Positions 43,854-54,371 are shown, numbered from the stretch's first letter. The stretch is DNA of 64,000 nt from Clostridiales bacterium (GCA_016342415.1 JAEIOD010000012.1:62001-126000), one strand, 5' to 3'. Program-made: numbers and translations. Notes: generated by a model not told the origin, from the sequence alone.

Positions 43854-45242
43854 ATGAACAAACAAAATCAAATGCTGGGAAGCGAACCCATAAACAAATT
43901 ATTATTCAAACTTGCAACGCCTGCAATCATTGGGATGATGGTAAATGCACTTTATAATCTAGTGGATACCTTCTTTGTTGGTCGAGTGATTGGAAAATAT
44001 GCGATCGCAGGTTTAACCGTCGCCTTTCCAATACAGATGATTATCATGGCTATGGCACAATTAATCGGTATAGGAGCCGCATCGGTCATATCAAGAAGTT
44101 TAGGTTCTAACAATCTGGAAAAAGCAAATCATGTTGCAGGTATTGCAATTGTATTAGCTGCATTTGTAGGTGTTTCCAGCTGTATTTTAGGTTTGATATT
44201 TATAGACCCTATCTTAAAACTCTTTGCTGCATCAGGAATTGTTCTGGAATATGCTAAAGCGTATATGGGTATTATTTTTGTCGGTAACATATTTGTGGCA
44301 TTCACAGTATCAACAAACAGTTTAGTTCGTGCAGAAGGTAATGCAAAAGTGGCTATGATAACCATGGTTATTGGTACAGCTTTAAATATTGTTCTTGATC
44401 CACTTTTCATCTATGTATTTGATATGGGCATCAAAGGTGCGGCTTATGCAACTGTCATATCCCAGGGTGTATCTTTCATATACATCATTTCATATTTCTT
44501 ACGTGGTAAGAGTACAATAAAACTAGCAATGCACCATTTTAAATTAAGAATGGATTATATCATTGAAATTGTAACGGTTGGATTCCCTTCATTTGCACGA
44601 CAAGTGGCAGGTAGTGTCATGGCAGTCATTATTAATACGTCACTGGTTCATTTCGGTGGAGATGTCGCATTATCTGCTTATGGATTAATCAATAAGGTGA
44701 CCATGTTCTTGTTTATGCCACTTTTCGGTATTGTTCAAGGTATGCAACCAATTGTAGGATTCAACTACGGTGCTGAAAAATACGATCGAGTCAAAAAAGC
44801 AATCCTCAGTTCCATAACAGCTATGACAATTATGTTGGTGGCCTCTTGGGCAGTGGTTCAATTTTTCCCAAGTGCTATCTTAAGTATATTCCTACCATTT
44901 GAAGGCAATCAGGACGTTTTTGCCATCGGTGTACCTGGTATAAAGATGTTATTATTTGGTGTACCGGTCATCGCAATCCAAATAGTGAGTTCTTCTGTTT
45001 ATCAAGCGATAGGTAAATCAAGACCTGCACTGCTTTTATCTTTGTTAAGACAAGTTATTTTACTGATTCCATTGTTACTGATACTGCCAAATATTTTCGG
45101 GTTAGGACTGACAGGCATTTGGCTTGCTTATCCACTCAGTGATATTATTTCGACTACCATCAGTACATTTATGTTAAGAGAGGAATTTAAACTTATGTCT
45201 ATAAAAACAAGTGATTCAGAAGACTCACTTAAATGTGCTTAA
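43854..45242 (+). CDS. MATE-family multidrug efflux transporter
   Basis: 462 residues with twelve membrane helices in two related halves. The N-terminal LFKLATPAIIGMMVNALYNLVDTFFVG and the middle SNLVRAEG-like NSLVRAEGN are MATE signatures. It exports cationic drugs or metabolites in exchange for Na+ or H+. It begins one base after the MarR stop and shares its promoter. A strong terminator follows. Confidence 0.88.
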   Translation: MNKQNQMLGSEPINKLLFKLATPAIIGMMVNALYNLVDTFFVGRVIGKYAIAGLTVAFPIQMIIMAMAQLIGIGAASVISRSLGSNNLEKANHVAGIAIVLAAFVGVSSCILGLIFIDPILKLFAASGIVLEYAKAYMGIIFVGNIFVAFTVSTNSLVRAEGNAKVAMITMVIGTALNIVLDPLFIYVFDMGIKGAAYATVISQGVSFIYIISYFLRGKSTIKLAMHHFKLRMDYIIEIVTVGFPSFARQVAGSVMAVIINTSLVHFGGDVALSAYGLINKVTMFLFMPLFGIVQGMQPIVGFNYGAEKYDRVKKAILSSITAMTIMLVASWAVVQFFPSAILSIFLPFEGNQDVFAIGVPGIKMLLFGVPVIAIQIVSSSVYQAIGKSRPALLLSLLRQVILLIPLLLILPNIFGLGLTGIWLAYPLSDIISTTISTFMLREEFKLMSIKTSDSEDSLKCA

Positions 45243-45310
45243 AATATAAAAAACACCGAAAACCAAATATCAAAATAGTTTTCAGTGTAATCATAAAACA
45301 GATAATCTCT

Positions 45311-45344
45311 ACTACATGGTAATTGGACCATGTAGTTTTTTTTT
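45311..45344 (+). terminator. Terminator of the MarR-MATE operon
   Basis: ACTACATGG and CCATGTAGT form a 9-bp stem (45311-45319 with 45328-45336) followed by nine T. A second hairpin (ACACcGAAAAC with GTTTTCaGTGT) precedes it near 45253-45290. The rest of 45345-45577 holds no gene. Confidence 0.88.
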
Positions 45345-45577
45345 GCATTTATTAACGTGTAGAGAGTTTCATGGCCAACTGTTGAAATTTACTATAACTG
45401 TAATGATAGAACTTCTTAAATGACCCACAGAAATAATTCAGATGATTTTTCATCTCTGTTCCTTTTTACATCCAGCCCTACAAAGATTCAACCACTCACA
45501 TGCTGTAAGGAGTACTGACCTACCATGTCCCACCTTTTGAAGAATCATACCAAGAAACATATTAATAATATATAAAC

Positions 45578-45853
45578 CTACATCGTATGTTTATAATTAT
45601 CAATTGTGTTTTTTGTCTTTAAAAATCGACTTAATCCCTTTGCAAATATAACTATTCCTATAACGATCAAGCCTCTTCCAATCCATAAGTACTCACTTAA
45701 GTCAAAAAACTTAAGGAAGGATAAGCCAGCAACAATCAAACTTAAAGATGTTCTCAAGTATGCTAGAAAGGTTCTTTCATTGGCAAGCAATGTCCTACTT
45801 TCTGCCAAAACATCTCTTAGTGTTAAATCTATTTCCTTGGTATTAGAACTCAT
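45578..45853 (-). CDS. DUF202 (YidH-like) small membrane protein
   Basis: 91 residues. The N-terminal amphipathic part contains LANERTFLAYLRTSLSLI, the DUF202 signature, followed by two membrane helices. TAGGAG precedes the ATG. The role of the family is unknown. Single gene, facing the ROK gene. Confidence 0.8.
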   Translation of the reverse strand: MSSNTKEIDLTLRDVLAESRTLLANERTFLAYLRTSLSLIVAGLSFLKFFDLSEYLWIGRGLIVIGIVIFAKGLSRFLKTKNTIDNYKHTM

Positions 45854-46003
45854 AATATACTCCTATTCCATATATCCTTTTAACCATTTTGGATAAAAGA
45901 TATTTATTAATAACATTATATAGCTATACACGCGATAATGCAACCCCTGACTTATTGCCATTTCGGTTGTATCGTTATATACTTTTATCAAAGGAGCTAT
46001 ATA

Positions 46004-47158
46004 ATGAATAGTGTAATCAATCAAAACAAACTCATAGAAGTCATTCAAAAACTTGGACCTATTACTAAAAAAGAACTTCAACAAACAACAAATATCAAGT
46101 TAACGACCCTAAATCGCATGCTGACACCTCTATTTGAAGCACGTTGGATCTATTTAACAGATGAAAAGAGTACAACTGGCGGCAGACCCTCTAACTCAAT
46201 TGATATTGATAGGAGTCTTTATGCCGTCATCGGTATTGATATTTCTAGAACTTATATAAAAATTGCTTTAACAACTCTAAAAATGGATCTAATAGAGAGT
46301 CATACAATCGACTTATCCGAAAGCATTACAAAAGAATGGGTCATAGAAGAAATTCTAAAATCCATTTCACGACTTAAAAAGAACTATAGTGAAAGAAAGA
46401 TATTATCAATAGGTATCGGTTCAGTTGGTCCTCTAAATATCTCTGAGGGTTTATTGCTGAAACCTACTTATATTCAAATTGAAGACTGGCATATGATTCC
46501 CATCCAAAATATATTGGAAGAAGCATTTGACTACCCTGTTTATTTGAACACAGGTGCAAATCTCGCTTTACTGGCAGAGACTTATTTTGAAAACTACAAC
46601 GAATACCATGCAGCATATATAAACTGTGGTGTTGGTATTAGAAACAGTACCATGATAAAAGGTCAAATGATTCAAACCTTAAATAACCGCGAAGACACAC
46701 TTGCTCATACTTCAATCAGTTCTGAAAACAAACCCTGTTATTGCGGCAGTCATGACTGTATTGACTTAAAAAGTAGCATTCTCGGCATGCTTGCAGCTTA
46801 TGAAAAAAAGACCAATCAACGCATTTCAATTGCAAACTACATCAAGTTTTTTGAAGGTCCCAATAATACTCAGGACATTGTTTATGACATTATAAAATCA
46901 GGTGCAGAAACACTTGGTATAGGTATTGCCAATTACATCAAGCTTTTTAACTTAAACTATGTATTCATTAGTGGTCCTTTAGTCAAACACTCTAATTTTT
47001 ATTACAATCAAGTGGTTAAATATACCCTTGAGAACCTTGGTGATACTTTCAATCTTAAAGTCAACTTGATCAAAGGTGGAAAGTATGGAACGGACTCCAT
47101 TTTGTTGGGTAGTGCGATATACGCTTCTAAGTTATACATCGAGTCATATAACTTCTAG
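46004..47158 (+). CDS. ROK-family transcriptional regulator
   Basis: 384 residues from the ATG at 46004, set by AAAGGAGC; the frame extends upstream to 45938 without a site. The N-terminal winged helix (about 1-70) includes GPITKKELQQTTNIKLTTLN. The rest is a ROK sugar-kinase fold, with the metal-binding CxCGxxxC loop as CYCGSHDC. A DIS segment stands where kinases have DxGxT and the phosphate loop is poor, so it is more likely a sugar-sensing repressor than a kinase. Target genes are not adjacent. Confidence 0.78.
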   Translation: MNSVINQNKLIEVIQKLGPITKKELQQTTNIKLTTLNRMLTPLFEARWIYLTDEKSTTGGRPSNSIDIDRSLYAVIGIDISRTYIKIALTTLKMDLIESHTIDLSESITKEWVIEEILKSISRLKKNYSERKILSIGIGSVGPLNISEGLLLKPTYIQIEDWHMIPIQNILEEAFDYPVYLNTGANLALLAETYFENYNEYHAAYINCGVGIRNSTMIKGQMIQTLNNREDTLAHTSISSENKPCYCGSHDCIDLKSSILGMLAAYEKKTNQRISIANYIKFFEGPNNTQDIVYDIIKSGAETLGIGIANYIKLFNLNYVFISGPLVKHSNFYYNQVVKYTLENLGDTFNLKVNLIKGGKYGTDSILLGSAIYASKLYIESYNF

Positions 47159-47277
47159 GATAATAATCATATTCCAGTAGATTTGGCTTTCAATTCTCCC
47201 ATAAGTCTTATTTTTTTCTTATAGATTTAATGGTACAATGGTACAGTAGACAACAAATTGACTAAAGGAGAAATTGA

Positions 47278-47688
47278 ATGGACAGAGTGAGTATGATAAT
47301 TATTGGTGTAATAACTTGTTTGGCTATTGGAGCATTTTTTGCAGTACGTTATTACAAGAAAAGAAACATTACAAAGTTATTTGAGCAAATTTATGTGAAT
47401 GCAAAGCAAATACCGAAGCAAAAGAAAAACAGCTTTATATTACTGATGTTTATGGAAGCCATGTCGGCATCATTAAAAAAATCAAAATCCAATGGGAACA
47501 TGAATAAGTTGAACAACCCTAAGTATCTGGAAATTCAATTATTACAAATGTCTAAGATATTAAAGGACAGCTCAAATGCTACAGATAAAAAAACTAAACA
47601 ATCACTCCGTTTATTAAATGATTATTTAGCCTGGGAAGAAGAGTTAAGAGCAAAAGCTAAAGAATTAAAACAAAATAAAACAGCATAA
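47278..47688 (+). CDS. Small membrane-anchored protein, family unknown
   Basis: 136 residues: one N-terminal membrane helix (about 5-25) followed by YYKKR and a Lys-rich, mostly helical cytoplasmic part ending in a charged coiled coil. AAAGGAG precedes the ATG and a strong terminator follows. I do not recognise the family. Confidence 0.6.
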   Translation: MDRVSMIIIGVITCLAIGAFFAVRYYKKRNITKLFEQIYVNAKQIPKQKKNSFILLMFMEAMSASLKKSKSNGNMNKLNNPKYLEIQLLQMSKILKDSSNATDKKTKQSLRLLNDYLAWEEELRAKAKELKQNKTA

Positions 47689-47694
47689 AAAATC

Positions 47695-47737
47695 AAATCC
47701 CTTATTTGAAAATCATTTCAAATAAGGGATTTTTATA
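47695..47737. terminator. Bidirectional terminator between convergent genes
   Basis: A perfect 17-bp stem (47695-47711 with 47716-47732), loop of four, T-rich on both strands. It serves the small membrane protein gene (+) and the giant GLUG protein gene (-). Confidence 0.9.
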
Positions 47738-47767
47738 TTTTTTTGAACTTATACTGTTTTTTATAAA

Positions 47768-50700
47768 CTAACTTATCAGTACTTTCTTCTTTGCTCTTTT
47801 ATTTTTGAACAGTAGTCCCAGTACCAGTAAAACAATCAGACTGCCTGATAAATAATACATCAGATGGTTTGTCTGTTTCTCAATAACAGCGAGTTTAAAA
47901 TTATTGGACTTGGTTTCAAAAACCAAATAACTACCATCTTCTTCGCTAACTATTTTTTCCCACCGATCATCTTTCATTTGATAAAGAACCACTTCATGCT
48001 CTGACGTTGGTCTTAAGTATCGATACTGCATTGTGTCAGACTGACTTTTATCAATGGCAATACGCCATTCATCTAATATCGTTTCACCATTTTTCTTTTT
48101 ATACGAGGTCGTTTCATTCATTCTAAGTTTTATTTCGGGATCAAATACACCTTCTACCAATAATTGTGGTTTGATACTTGTATCCGATGACAATACCTGT
48201 ATTAAAGGTGTATAAACAGCCGTGATTTTTTTTGAAAATCTAAGATTTGCATATTCCTCTTCTGACCAATTGGTATAGTACCCCTCTTTTTTTGGTACTT
48301 CAGGTATATCTTTAATGCTAACAGTGTCTCCATACTCAAACGGAACTTCTAAGAGCAGTTCATCCTCAACAATGAAAGACAGTTTGAATGACTTGAAGGC
48401 TTCTGGAATATCTTTCTGTACAAACGCTTCATAAGATAGCGGTGTTGCTTTTTCACCATAACTAATCCCATCAATACCAGCCCATTTGTTGTTTACAAAA
48501 TAATTGTTTTCAGTGATATCTCGTGTATCACCAGCTATAGAACCTGCAAACTCGGTAAACTTTAGAATATCCACTAAAGCATAGGAATCATAGATATTTT
48601 GGCCTAACCCTGTGATACCACCAATATATTTTTTACCTGAAAGTTCACTGATGCTATATGATTTTCTGATGGTACTATCTGAAAGTCCAGCTATACCACC
48701 CACATAATGACCATCAACACTTTGGATACTGGCATAGTTTTCACTTGAAAACAACAAGCCCATATCCATTCGTCCAACAATACCACCAACATAGTCTTTT
48801 TTAGAGGTAATATCTCCTCTATTAATTGAATGACTTAAAATAGCTTTTGTTTGGTATTTAAAATTAAAGGTGCTTTCACCCTTTTTTACAATTTCGTCTT
48901 CAGGATCAAAATCAAATTCAATGGCCATAGCACCTGCTATTCCACCCACATCTACATCACCTTTAATAGGTCCTTCATTATAACAGTTCGTCAAATACCC
49001 TCTTTCCATCACCTGTTGATCAGTCACATCTAAAGGCGTATCAGATATATCTTCAAACATGGCTTCATTATCAAAAGACAAAGCATTGATGCCGTCTCTG
49101 ATAATCTCTGCAATCACTTTATATTGCACATTAATTTGCTCCAAATTTTCAACAAACTTATCTGATCCATGACGTGCTTCTTGATTCAACAAGGTTAATT
49201 CTCTTGAAACATCACTAAGAGAATCAAACAATTGATCTGTATTGTCTCCTACATACTCACTAAGTGTTGGAAAGTTCAGACCAGGATTTCTGTTTTGTTC
49301 ATCAATGATCTTAGTCATATATTCAATACTTTTGGTTAAATGGATTGAGCCTGATTCAAAGTATCCCATCCCATCTGATATAAATGCCATTGCTTTGGAG
49401 GTTTTCTTTGCAGCGGCTTGCATGTTCTCTAATGACTCTTCTATATCGGCTCTCATATTGTCTAGATCTTCTGACATTGCCTTTAAATCTGTCATCGCTG
49501 AATCAAACCAAACGAAAGCCTCTCTTAATAAAGCCATATCATCTTCAAATTCACTAGATAGTAACCGAAATCCGTTGTTCAGCTTTGGTATGGCAACATT
49601 TAAGTGTTCCAAAGCACTGTCTAGCTCTGTTAAAACAGGTCCGTAATCAAGACCTATCAGATTACCATTTAAGTCATAGTATTCTCGAATGATCGTTATA
49701 GAAGATTGTGCTTTTGAATTTGCTTTTTCAAGATCTCCCAATCCTTCGGAAACCAACTTCACACCATCATCATACTTAGTTGATGGCGCTGTCGCTTGTT
49801 CAATTTTATTTAATCCCAGTGCAATCTTATTGAGTGCATGATCCGCATCTTGTGATGCCAATTCGAGATCATAAAAAGCATTTTCAAGATCACCTATACC
49901 ATCAGCCAAGTCATCCGAAGCATTTTTAAGTTCATCAAATCCTGATTCCAAGGCATCAAACGCAAGTGTCGTTTCCACAGATGCCAATGAGAGTTCATCC
50001 ACTACATAAGTCAGTTGAAGTGATATTTTTTTCATTCTTGAAAAAGCGTCATTGATAGTCTCAGATGCATCATCAGCATAATCAGCCGTACCAGTTAACA
50101 CCAACTCTAAATCATTTGAAGCGGTATTCATCAGTTGATTCACACTTTCTAGTCTGTCTGACACTTGATTAGAAGATTGATGCGCTTCATCAACCGCTGT
50201 TTCCAAGAGTTCATTCATCACTTGAAATTCCTGATCTAATTTTTCTAAGGTATCTTCTGAAAACAACAATCGAATATAAGGCTCAAATTGTCCAACAATG
50301 CCACCAATGTCTTTTCTACCATACACTGCACCATAATTCTTACAACTTTCGATATAGCCCGACTGGCGCCCAGAAACACCACCAATATTATAACCGACAT
50401 GTTGATAACCAATGGTACCATAGTTGGTATTGTCTGATAAAATCCCTTGATTGTATCCTGTAATACCACCCGTATCAGTTTGTGCATCTATGTTTTCGGT
50501 CGAGTTCAAATCACCATTTTCCAGTTCCTCTAAATCATATGAGTCCATATCATTGCTAAGAATGGCATCATCTGTTGTATTGACCAGACTGTGATTTGTA
50601 CAGGCTGCTACATAACCAACATTTTGTCCAACAATCCCCCCAGTATAATGCTCACCAGTAACAGTTCCTGAAGTCATACACCCCAGAATACTACCCGAGC

Positions 50701-51187
50701 TTTCATTTAATCCGACAATCCCACCAATACTTGAAGTGCCGGATACATGGCCTTCAAATATGCAATTCATGATAAGACCCCTATTGGTACCTGCTATACC
50801 TCCAATTTCAGATTTCGTCCCAGAAGGATCTACGAAACCTTTTACATTTAAGTTTTTCACAACACCCCTTTCCTCAACGTACCTGAACAAGCCTTGATCA
50901 GAACTAGACAAAGTAATATTCAATCCACTTATGGTATGGCCGTTACCCTCAAATACACCTGAAAAGCTTGGGATGGCAATAAAGTTTACGCCTGTTAAAT
51001 CAAGGTCAGTCTGTAACTTTACAATTAAATCTCTTGAATACACATCATAAGTGCAGCTTTCTGAAAAACGGATTAATTCTTCCGCATTTGTTATTTCCAA
51101 AATCGGATTACCGCCAAACGAAGGGATCATATTGAATAGTAAAACGAATACGATGATCATACTGATGACTCTATTTGATTTCTTCAT
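47768..51187 (-). CDS. Giant surface protein: GLUG repeats split by a coiled coil, C-terminal membrane anchor
   Basis: 1139 residues. Signal peptide 1-26; GLUG-type beta-solenoid repeats about 100-310 (GGIVGLNESSG, GGITGYNQG, GGVSGRQSGY); a long heptad-rich coiled coil about 310-735; a second GLUG block about 755-930 (GGIVGRMDMG, GGIAGLSDS, GGITGLGQN). A repeat recalling the Listeria-Bacteroides type follows (YGDTVSIKDIPEVPKKEGYY), then a membrane helix near 1110-1128 with a KNKRAKKK tail. Its start overlaps the MMPL gene by 17 bp, so it is made together with that transporter and may be its extracytoplasmic partner. No sortase motif. Confidence 0.78.
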   Translation of the reverse strand: MKKSNRVISMIIVFVLLFNMIPSFGGNPILEITNAEELIRFSESCTYDVYSRDLIVKLQTDLDLTGVNFIAIPSFSGVFEGNGHTISGLNITLSSSDQGLFRYVEERGVVKNLNVKGFVDPSGTKSEIGGIAGTNRGLIMNCIFEGHVSGTSSIGGIVGLNESSGSILGCMTSGTVTGEHYTGGIVGQNVGYVAACTNHSLVNTTDDAILSNDMDSYDLEELENGDLNSTENIDAQTDTGGITGYNQGILSDNTNYGTIGYQHVGYNIGGVSGRQSGYIESCKNYGAVYGRKDIGGIVGQFEPYIRLLFSEDTLEKLDQEFQVMNELLETAVDEAHQSSNQVSDRLESVNQLMNTASNDLELVLTGTADYADDASETINDAFSRMKKISLQLTYVVDELSLASVETTLAFDALESGFDELKNASDDLADGIGDLENAFYDLELASQDADHALNKIALGLNKIEQATAPSTKYDDGVKLVSEGLGDLEKANSKAQSSITIIREYYDLNGNLIGLDYGPVLTELDSALEHLNVAIPKLNNGFRLLSSEFEDDMALLREAFVWFDSAMTDLKAMSEDLDNMRADIEESLENMQAAAKKTSKAMAFISDGMGYFESGSIHLTKSIEYMTKIIDEQNRNPGLNFPTLSEYVGDNTDQLFDSLSDVSRELTLLNQEARHGSDKFVENLEQINVQYKVIAEIIRDGINALSFDNEAMFEDISDTPLDVTDQQVMERGYLTNCYNEGPIKGDVDVGGIAGAMAIEFDFDPEDEIVKKGESTFNFKYQTKAILSHSINRGDITSKKDYVGGIVGRMDMGLLFSSENYASIQSVDGHYVGGIAGLSDSTIRKSYSISELSGKKYIGGITGLGQNIYDSYALVDILKFTEFAGSIAGDTRDITENNYFVNNKWAGIDGISYGEKATPLSYEAFVQKDIPEAFKSFKLSFIVEDELLLEVPFEYGDTVSIKDIPEVPKKEGYYTNWSEEEYANLRFSKKITAVYTPLIQVLSSDTSIKPQLLVEGVFDPEIKLRMNETTSYKKKNGETILDEWRIAIDKSQSDTMQYRYLRPTSEHEVVLYQMKDDRWEKIVSEEDGSYLVFETKSNNFKLAVIEKQTNHLMYYLSGSLIVLLVLGLLFKNKRAKKKVLIS

Positions 51188-53630
51188 TGTACACTTCCTT
51201 TTGCTCTATAAGCTTTGTATCATACTTTAAACTTCCGGTCTCTACCAGTCCTTTGATATCACCTTTTATAATTCCTTTTATATCAGCATCAATATAACCC
51301 GAGACATACCCCTGCAGTCTACCATTTAGCCTCATGCTACCACTTTGAGAAGTAATCATGCCTTTTCTCTTAAGTGTGAATGCTGTTTTTTCTATTATGA
51401 AATCACCAAATAATAAAGTTTGTGGTAATACACCTAAAACGAGAATCAAAGAAATTATCGTACCTCTACCTAAACAAACTCCAATAGATGATACTGCATA
51501 ATCTGATGATAAAAATCCTATCAGAATACCAGCAGATGCAAGTATTGTTCCCGATGTAATAATGGTGGGAAAAGCTTGATTCAGTGATTCTATCATCGCT
51601 TCATTGATAGGCATACGCCTTTTGAGTTCCATATACCTGCTGGTAATTACAATGGCATAATCAATTGTAGCCCCCATTTGTATAGCCGTTACAACCAAAT
51701 AACTCATAAAGAAGATATTTGTGTTTTGAAGTGCCGGGAATGAAAAGTTCATCCAAATACTCCCTTGAATCGTCAGTACCAAAAGTACAGGCAGACCAGC
51801 GGATTTAAAAGTAAAGAGTAAAATAGTCATGACAAATAATGCCGATAAAACAGTAATAATAATATTGTCTTTGGCAAAAGAAGTACTCAAATCATAATCA
51901 CTCGTTGTTTCACCAACAAAATATGCTTCTTCATAATACTGCCCTGCAATGATATGTAATTTATTTAACCAGTCAAAAGCCTCAGGACCTTCTTCAGGCA
52001 TATCCAACAACAATAGAATCCTTGAATAGTTTTCACCTTGAAGTTGTGCTTTTCCATCTATAAGCTGTTTATGCAACTCGTCTATATCCGCCTCTAATTC
52101 TGATTCAAGTGTGATATAACCCGCTTCTTTTTGATCGTATAAAAAAATAAACATGTCTAGAAGTGGTACCGCATATTGATCTAGACCATTGATCAGTTTG
52201 CTGTAGGTTTCTTGTTCAATGGCATACCCTCTATACAACATCTTCGAGGCTTCAATATCTATATCGGTTAATTCTGCAAACTGTCTGGGATTTAGCTTGT
52301 CCGTGACATAATTTGAACCTTCTGCCTCTGTGTTCGATAATCCTATAACAGTATCCACAACAGGCAGTGCTTCAAACGCTTTAATCAACTCCCCTTCTTT
52401 TTCATAGTCACCACTTGGAATAACAACTGCCAATAAATTGGTTTCTCCAAAGGTATCATTTATTTTAGCTTTAGCAATTTGAGTTTCATTTTGTTTAAAA
52501 GTAGTTAATGTTGTATACCCATACACATAGTTCGTTTGATTTGAAAAATAGAATGCAACACATAATACACCTACAAAAATAACCGGTACTACAAACTTTG
52601 TTTTAACAACAATTTTTCCCCAAGGCGTAATTTTTGGTACAAAATTCTTATGTACGGTTTTGTCCATTAAATCACTGAAAATCACCAACAATCCAGGCAT
52701 CAATGTGAACACAATCAACAAACTAAATAATAAGGCTTTGATAAGCACCAAGCCCATGTCAAAACCGAGTTTGAACTGCATGAACATCAGAGCCATCAAA
52801 CCTGAAACAGTGGTCATACTGCTTGATGAAATTTCTGGAATGGCTTTACTAAGCGCTTGAATTGCAGCTTCTCTAGCAGGTAGATGTTCTCTTTCTTCTG
52901 TGAATCGATGGCATAATATAATGGCATAATCAATGGCTAACGCCAGTTGTAAAATAACCGCTATCGAATTGGAAACAAAAGATATTTCACCATATAAGAA
53001 ATGTGTTCCCATATTCAAAATAGCAGCCACCCCAAAAGTGACTATCAGTACTGGAATCTCCATATAAGTCTTAGAGGTAAACAACAATACCGCTAAGATG
53101 ATAAACACAGCGATGACCATAACACTTTTTATTTCAGCCTCTAAAGAAGTAGCCATATCCTCAGTAATGGCACTGGATACATAAATATCATAATCACTCA
53201 TCAGCTCTAAGACTTCATCCATGGCCATGACTGTGATTTCGTCTTGTTCTTCTCCATCAAAACTGACTAAAAACATGGCTGAAGCTGACTTATAGTGATC
53301 TTCATTGTTTTCAAACGTCACACCAGAAACACCTTGTACTGTTTCAATGTTCTTCTTTAACTCTTTTGCTTTTTCCCATGTGATATTGGACACCATGATA
53401 GAAGCCGTTCCAAAGGTTGTGAACTCCTCTTCCATTAAACTGAGTCCTTGCCTCGTCTCAGTCGTTTCCGGCAAGTAGGTTCTAATATCATCATTCACAT
53501 GTATCCAATTTTTAGATATCAAACAGAAAATAACCATGATGGTATAGACCAGTATAAAACCATTCCTCTTATCTATAATTTGTGTAGATAGTTTTTCCAT
53601 AAAAGATTGTTTGTTTTCAGATTTACTCAT
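51171..53630 (-). CDS. MMPL/RND-family transporter
   Basis: 819 residues from the ATG at 53630 with AGGAG upstream; the frame reaches 53669 without one. Twelve membrane helices with two large outer loops, after helices 1 and 7. The MMPL proton-relay Asp-Tyr pairs appear twice: LALAIDYAIILCHRF and MGATIDYAIVITSRY. Members export lipids, peptides or drugs. The C-terminus adds a Gly/Asp-rich tail (YIDADIKGIIKGDIKGL) resembling a short beta-helix. It is encoded with the giant GLUG protein and divergent from a TetR regulator. Confidence 0.87.
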   Translation of the reverse strand: MSKSENKQSFMEKLSTQIIDKRNGFILVYTIMVIFCLISKNWIHVNDDIRTYLPETTETRQGLSLMEEEFTTFGTASIMVSNITWEKAKELKKNIETVQGVSGVTFENNEDHYKSASAMFLVSFDGEEQDEITVMAMDEVLELMSDYDIYVSSAITEDMATSLEAEIKSVMVIAVFIILAVLLFTSKTYMEIPVLIVTFGVAAILNMGTHFLYGEISFVSNSIAVILQLALAIDYAIILCHRFTEEREHLPAREAAIQALSKAIPEISSSSMTTVSGLMALMFMQFKLGFDMGLVLIKALLFSLLIVFTLMPGLLVIFSDLMDKTVHKNFVPKITPWGKIVVKTKFVVPVIFVGVLCVAFYFSNQTNYVYGYTTLTTFKQNETQIAKAKINDTFGETNLLAVVIPSGDYEKEGELIKAFEALPVVDTVIGLSNTEAEGSNYVTDKLNPRQFAELTDIDIEASKMLYRGYAIEQETYSKLINGLDQYAVPLLDMFIFLYDQKEAGYITLESELEADIDELHKQLIDGKAQLQGENYSRILLLLDMPEEGPEAFDWLNKLHIIAGQYYEEAYFVGETTSDYDLSTSFAKDNIIITVLSALFVMTILLFTFKSAGLPVLLVLTIQGSIWMNFSFPALQNTNIFFMSYLVVTAIQMGATIDYAIVITSRYMELKRRMPINEAMIESLNQAFPTIITSGTILASAGILIGFLSSDYAVSSIGVCLGRGTIISLILVLGVLPQTLLFGDFIIEKTAFTLKRKGMITSQSGSMRLNGRLQGYVSGYIDADIKGIIKGDIKGLVETGSLKYDTKLIEQKEVYNEEIK

Positions 53631-53720
53631 AATTCTCCTCATTTTCTCAACGTCTAAATGAGTATACAAAATCTGAAAAATAATACTATAGCCATATTCT
53701 TAATTTTGTAATAAAAACAG

Positions 53721-53740
53721 ACAATATCGTGGAATTGTCT
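53721..53740. promoter_or_regulatory. Candidate operator between MMPL and TetR genes
   Basis: GACAAT-N8-ATTGTC palindrome in the 147-bp divergent region, just upstream of a TATAAT (53754-53759) serving the TetR gene. A minus-strand TATACT at 53661-53666 could serve the MMPL operon. Confidence 0.5.
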
Positions 53741-53777
53741 AGAAAAAATCGATATAATGAATTGAAAGGATATGACT

Positions 53778-54347
53778 ATGCATAATACGAAATCAGACAT
53801 TACAAAAAACATACTCGCAGGATCTCTTAAGAAGCTCTTGAAAGAGAAATCCTTAAACAAAATAAGTATCAAGGAAATCGTATCGGACAATGGCCTTAAC
53901 AGACAGACTTTTTATTATCACTTTAACGATATTTACGATCTTTTGGATTGGATATTTAAAAAAGAATTTCTTTCTATCTTTAATAATTACGAAGGTGAAC
54001 GATTGTGGCAGGAAGGCTTAAAAGAGTTTCTATATTATATCGAGGACAATAGAATCCTATGTCAAAATGTCATTGGATTTTTAGGTCACGATTCCATGAT
54101 TCGAGCTTTTTACATGGATATCTCTAAGTTGGTTATTAAAGCCATTGATAAAATATCAGAAGGGTATGAGATTGATGTTGAATACAGAACTCAACTGATT
54201 CAATACTTCACCATCAGTTTCAGTAGCATCATTGAACAATGGACAATGGGAAACATTTCTCAGACTATTGATGAACTGGTCAATTTTTTAGATGTTATCA
54301 TCAAAGATCAAATGCGAGGCACAGAATTACGTTTAAATAAAAAATAG
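53778..54347 (+). CDS. TetR-family regulator (DhaS/TetR_C_8 type)
   Basis: 189 residues from the second ATG (53778), which is at the right distance from AAAGG. The helix-turn-helix reads ISIKEIVSDNGLNRQTFYYHF, and the C-terminal domain is the compact type seen in DhaS-like regulators. Divergent from the MMPL/GLUG operon with a shared palindrome in between, so it most likely controls that operon. Confidence 0.8.
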   Translation: MHNTKSDITKNILAGSLKKLLKEKSLNKISIKEIVSDNGLNRQTFYYHFNDIYDLLDWIFKKEFLSIFNNYEGERLWQEGLKEFLYYIEDNRILCQNVIGFLGHDSMIRAFYMDISKLVIKAIDKISEGYEIDVEYRTQLIQYFTISFSSIIEQWTMGNISQTIDELVNFLDVIIKDQMRGTELRLNKK

Positions 54348-54369
54348 AGATTAAGCATAATCTCTATTT
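54342..54369. terminator. Bidirectional terminator between TetR and DUF302 genes
   Basis: A 12-bp stem (54342-54353 with 54358-54369), loop AGCA; the minus strand continues TTTTTTATTT and the plus strand TTTCTTTAT. It ends both convergent transcripts. Confidence 0.8.
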
Positions 54370-54371
54370 CT

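Noticed and set aside
46004..47158. Sugar kinase function for the ROK protein
   Set aside because: It has an N-terminal winged helix and a poor phosphate loop, which fits a regulator better.
49242..49646. Plus-strand open frame of 134 codons inside the giant surface protein gene
   Set aside because: It is antisense to the coiled-coil region, which is low-complexity in codon use, and has no ribosome site.
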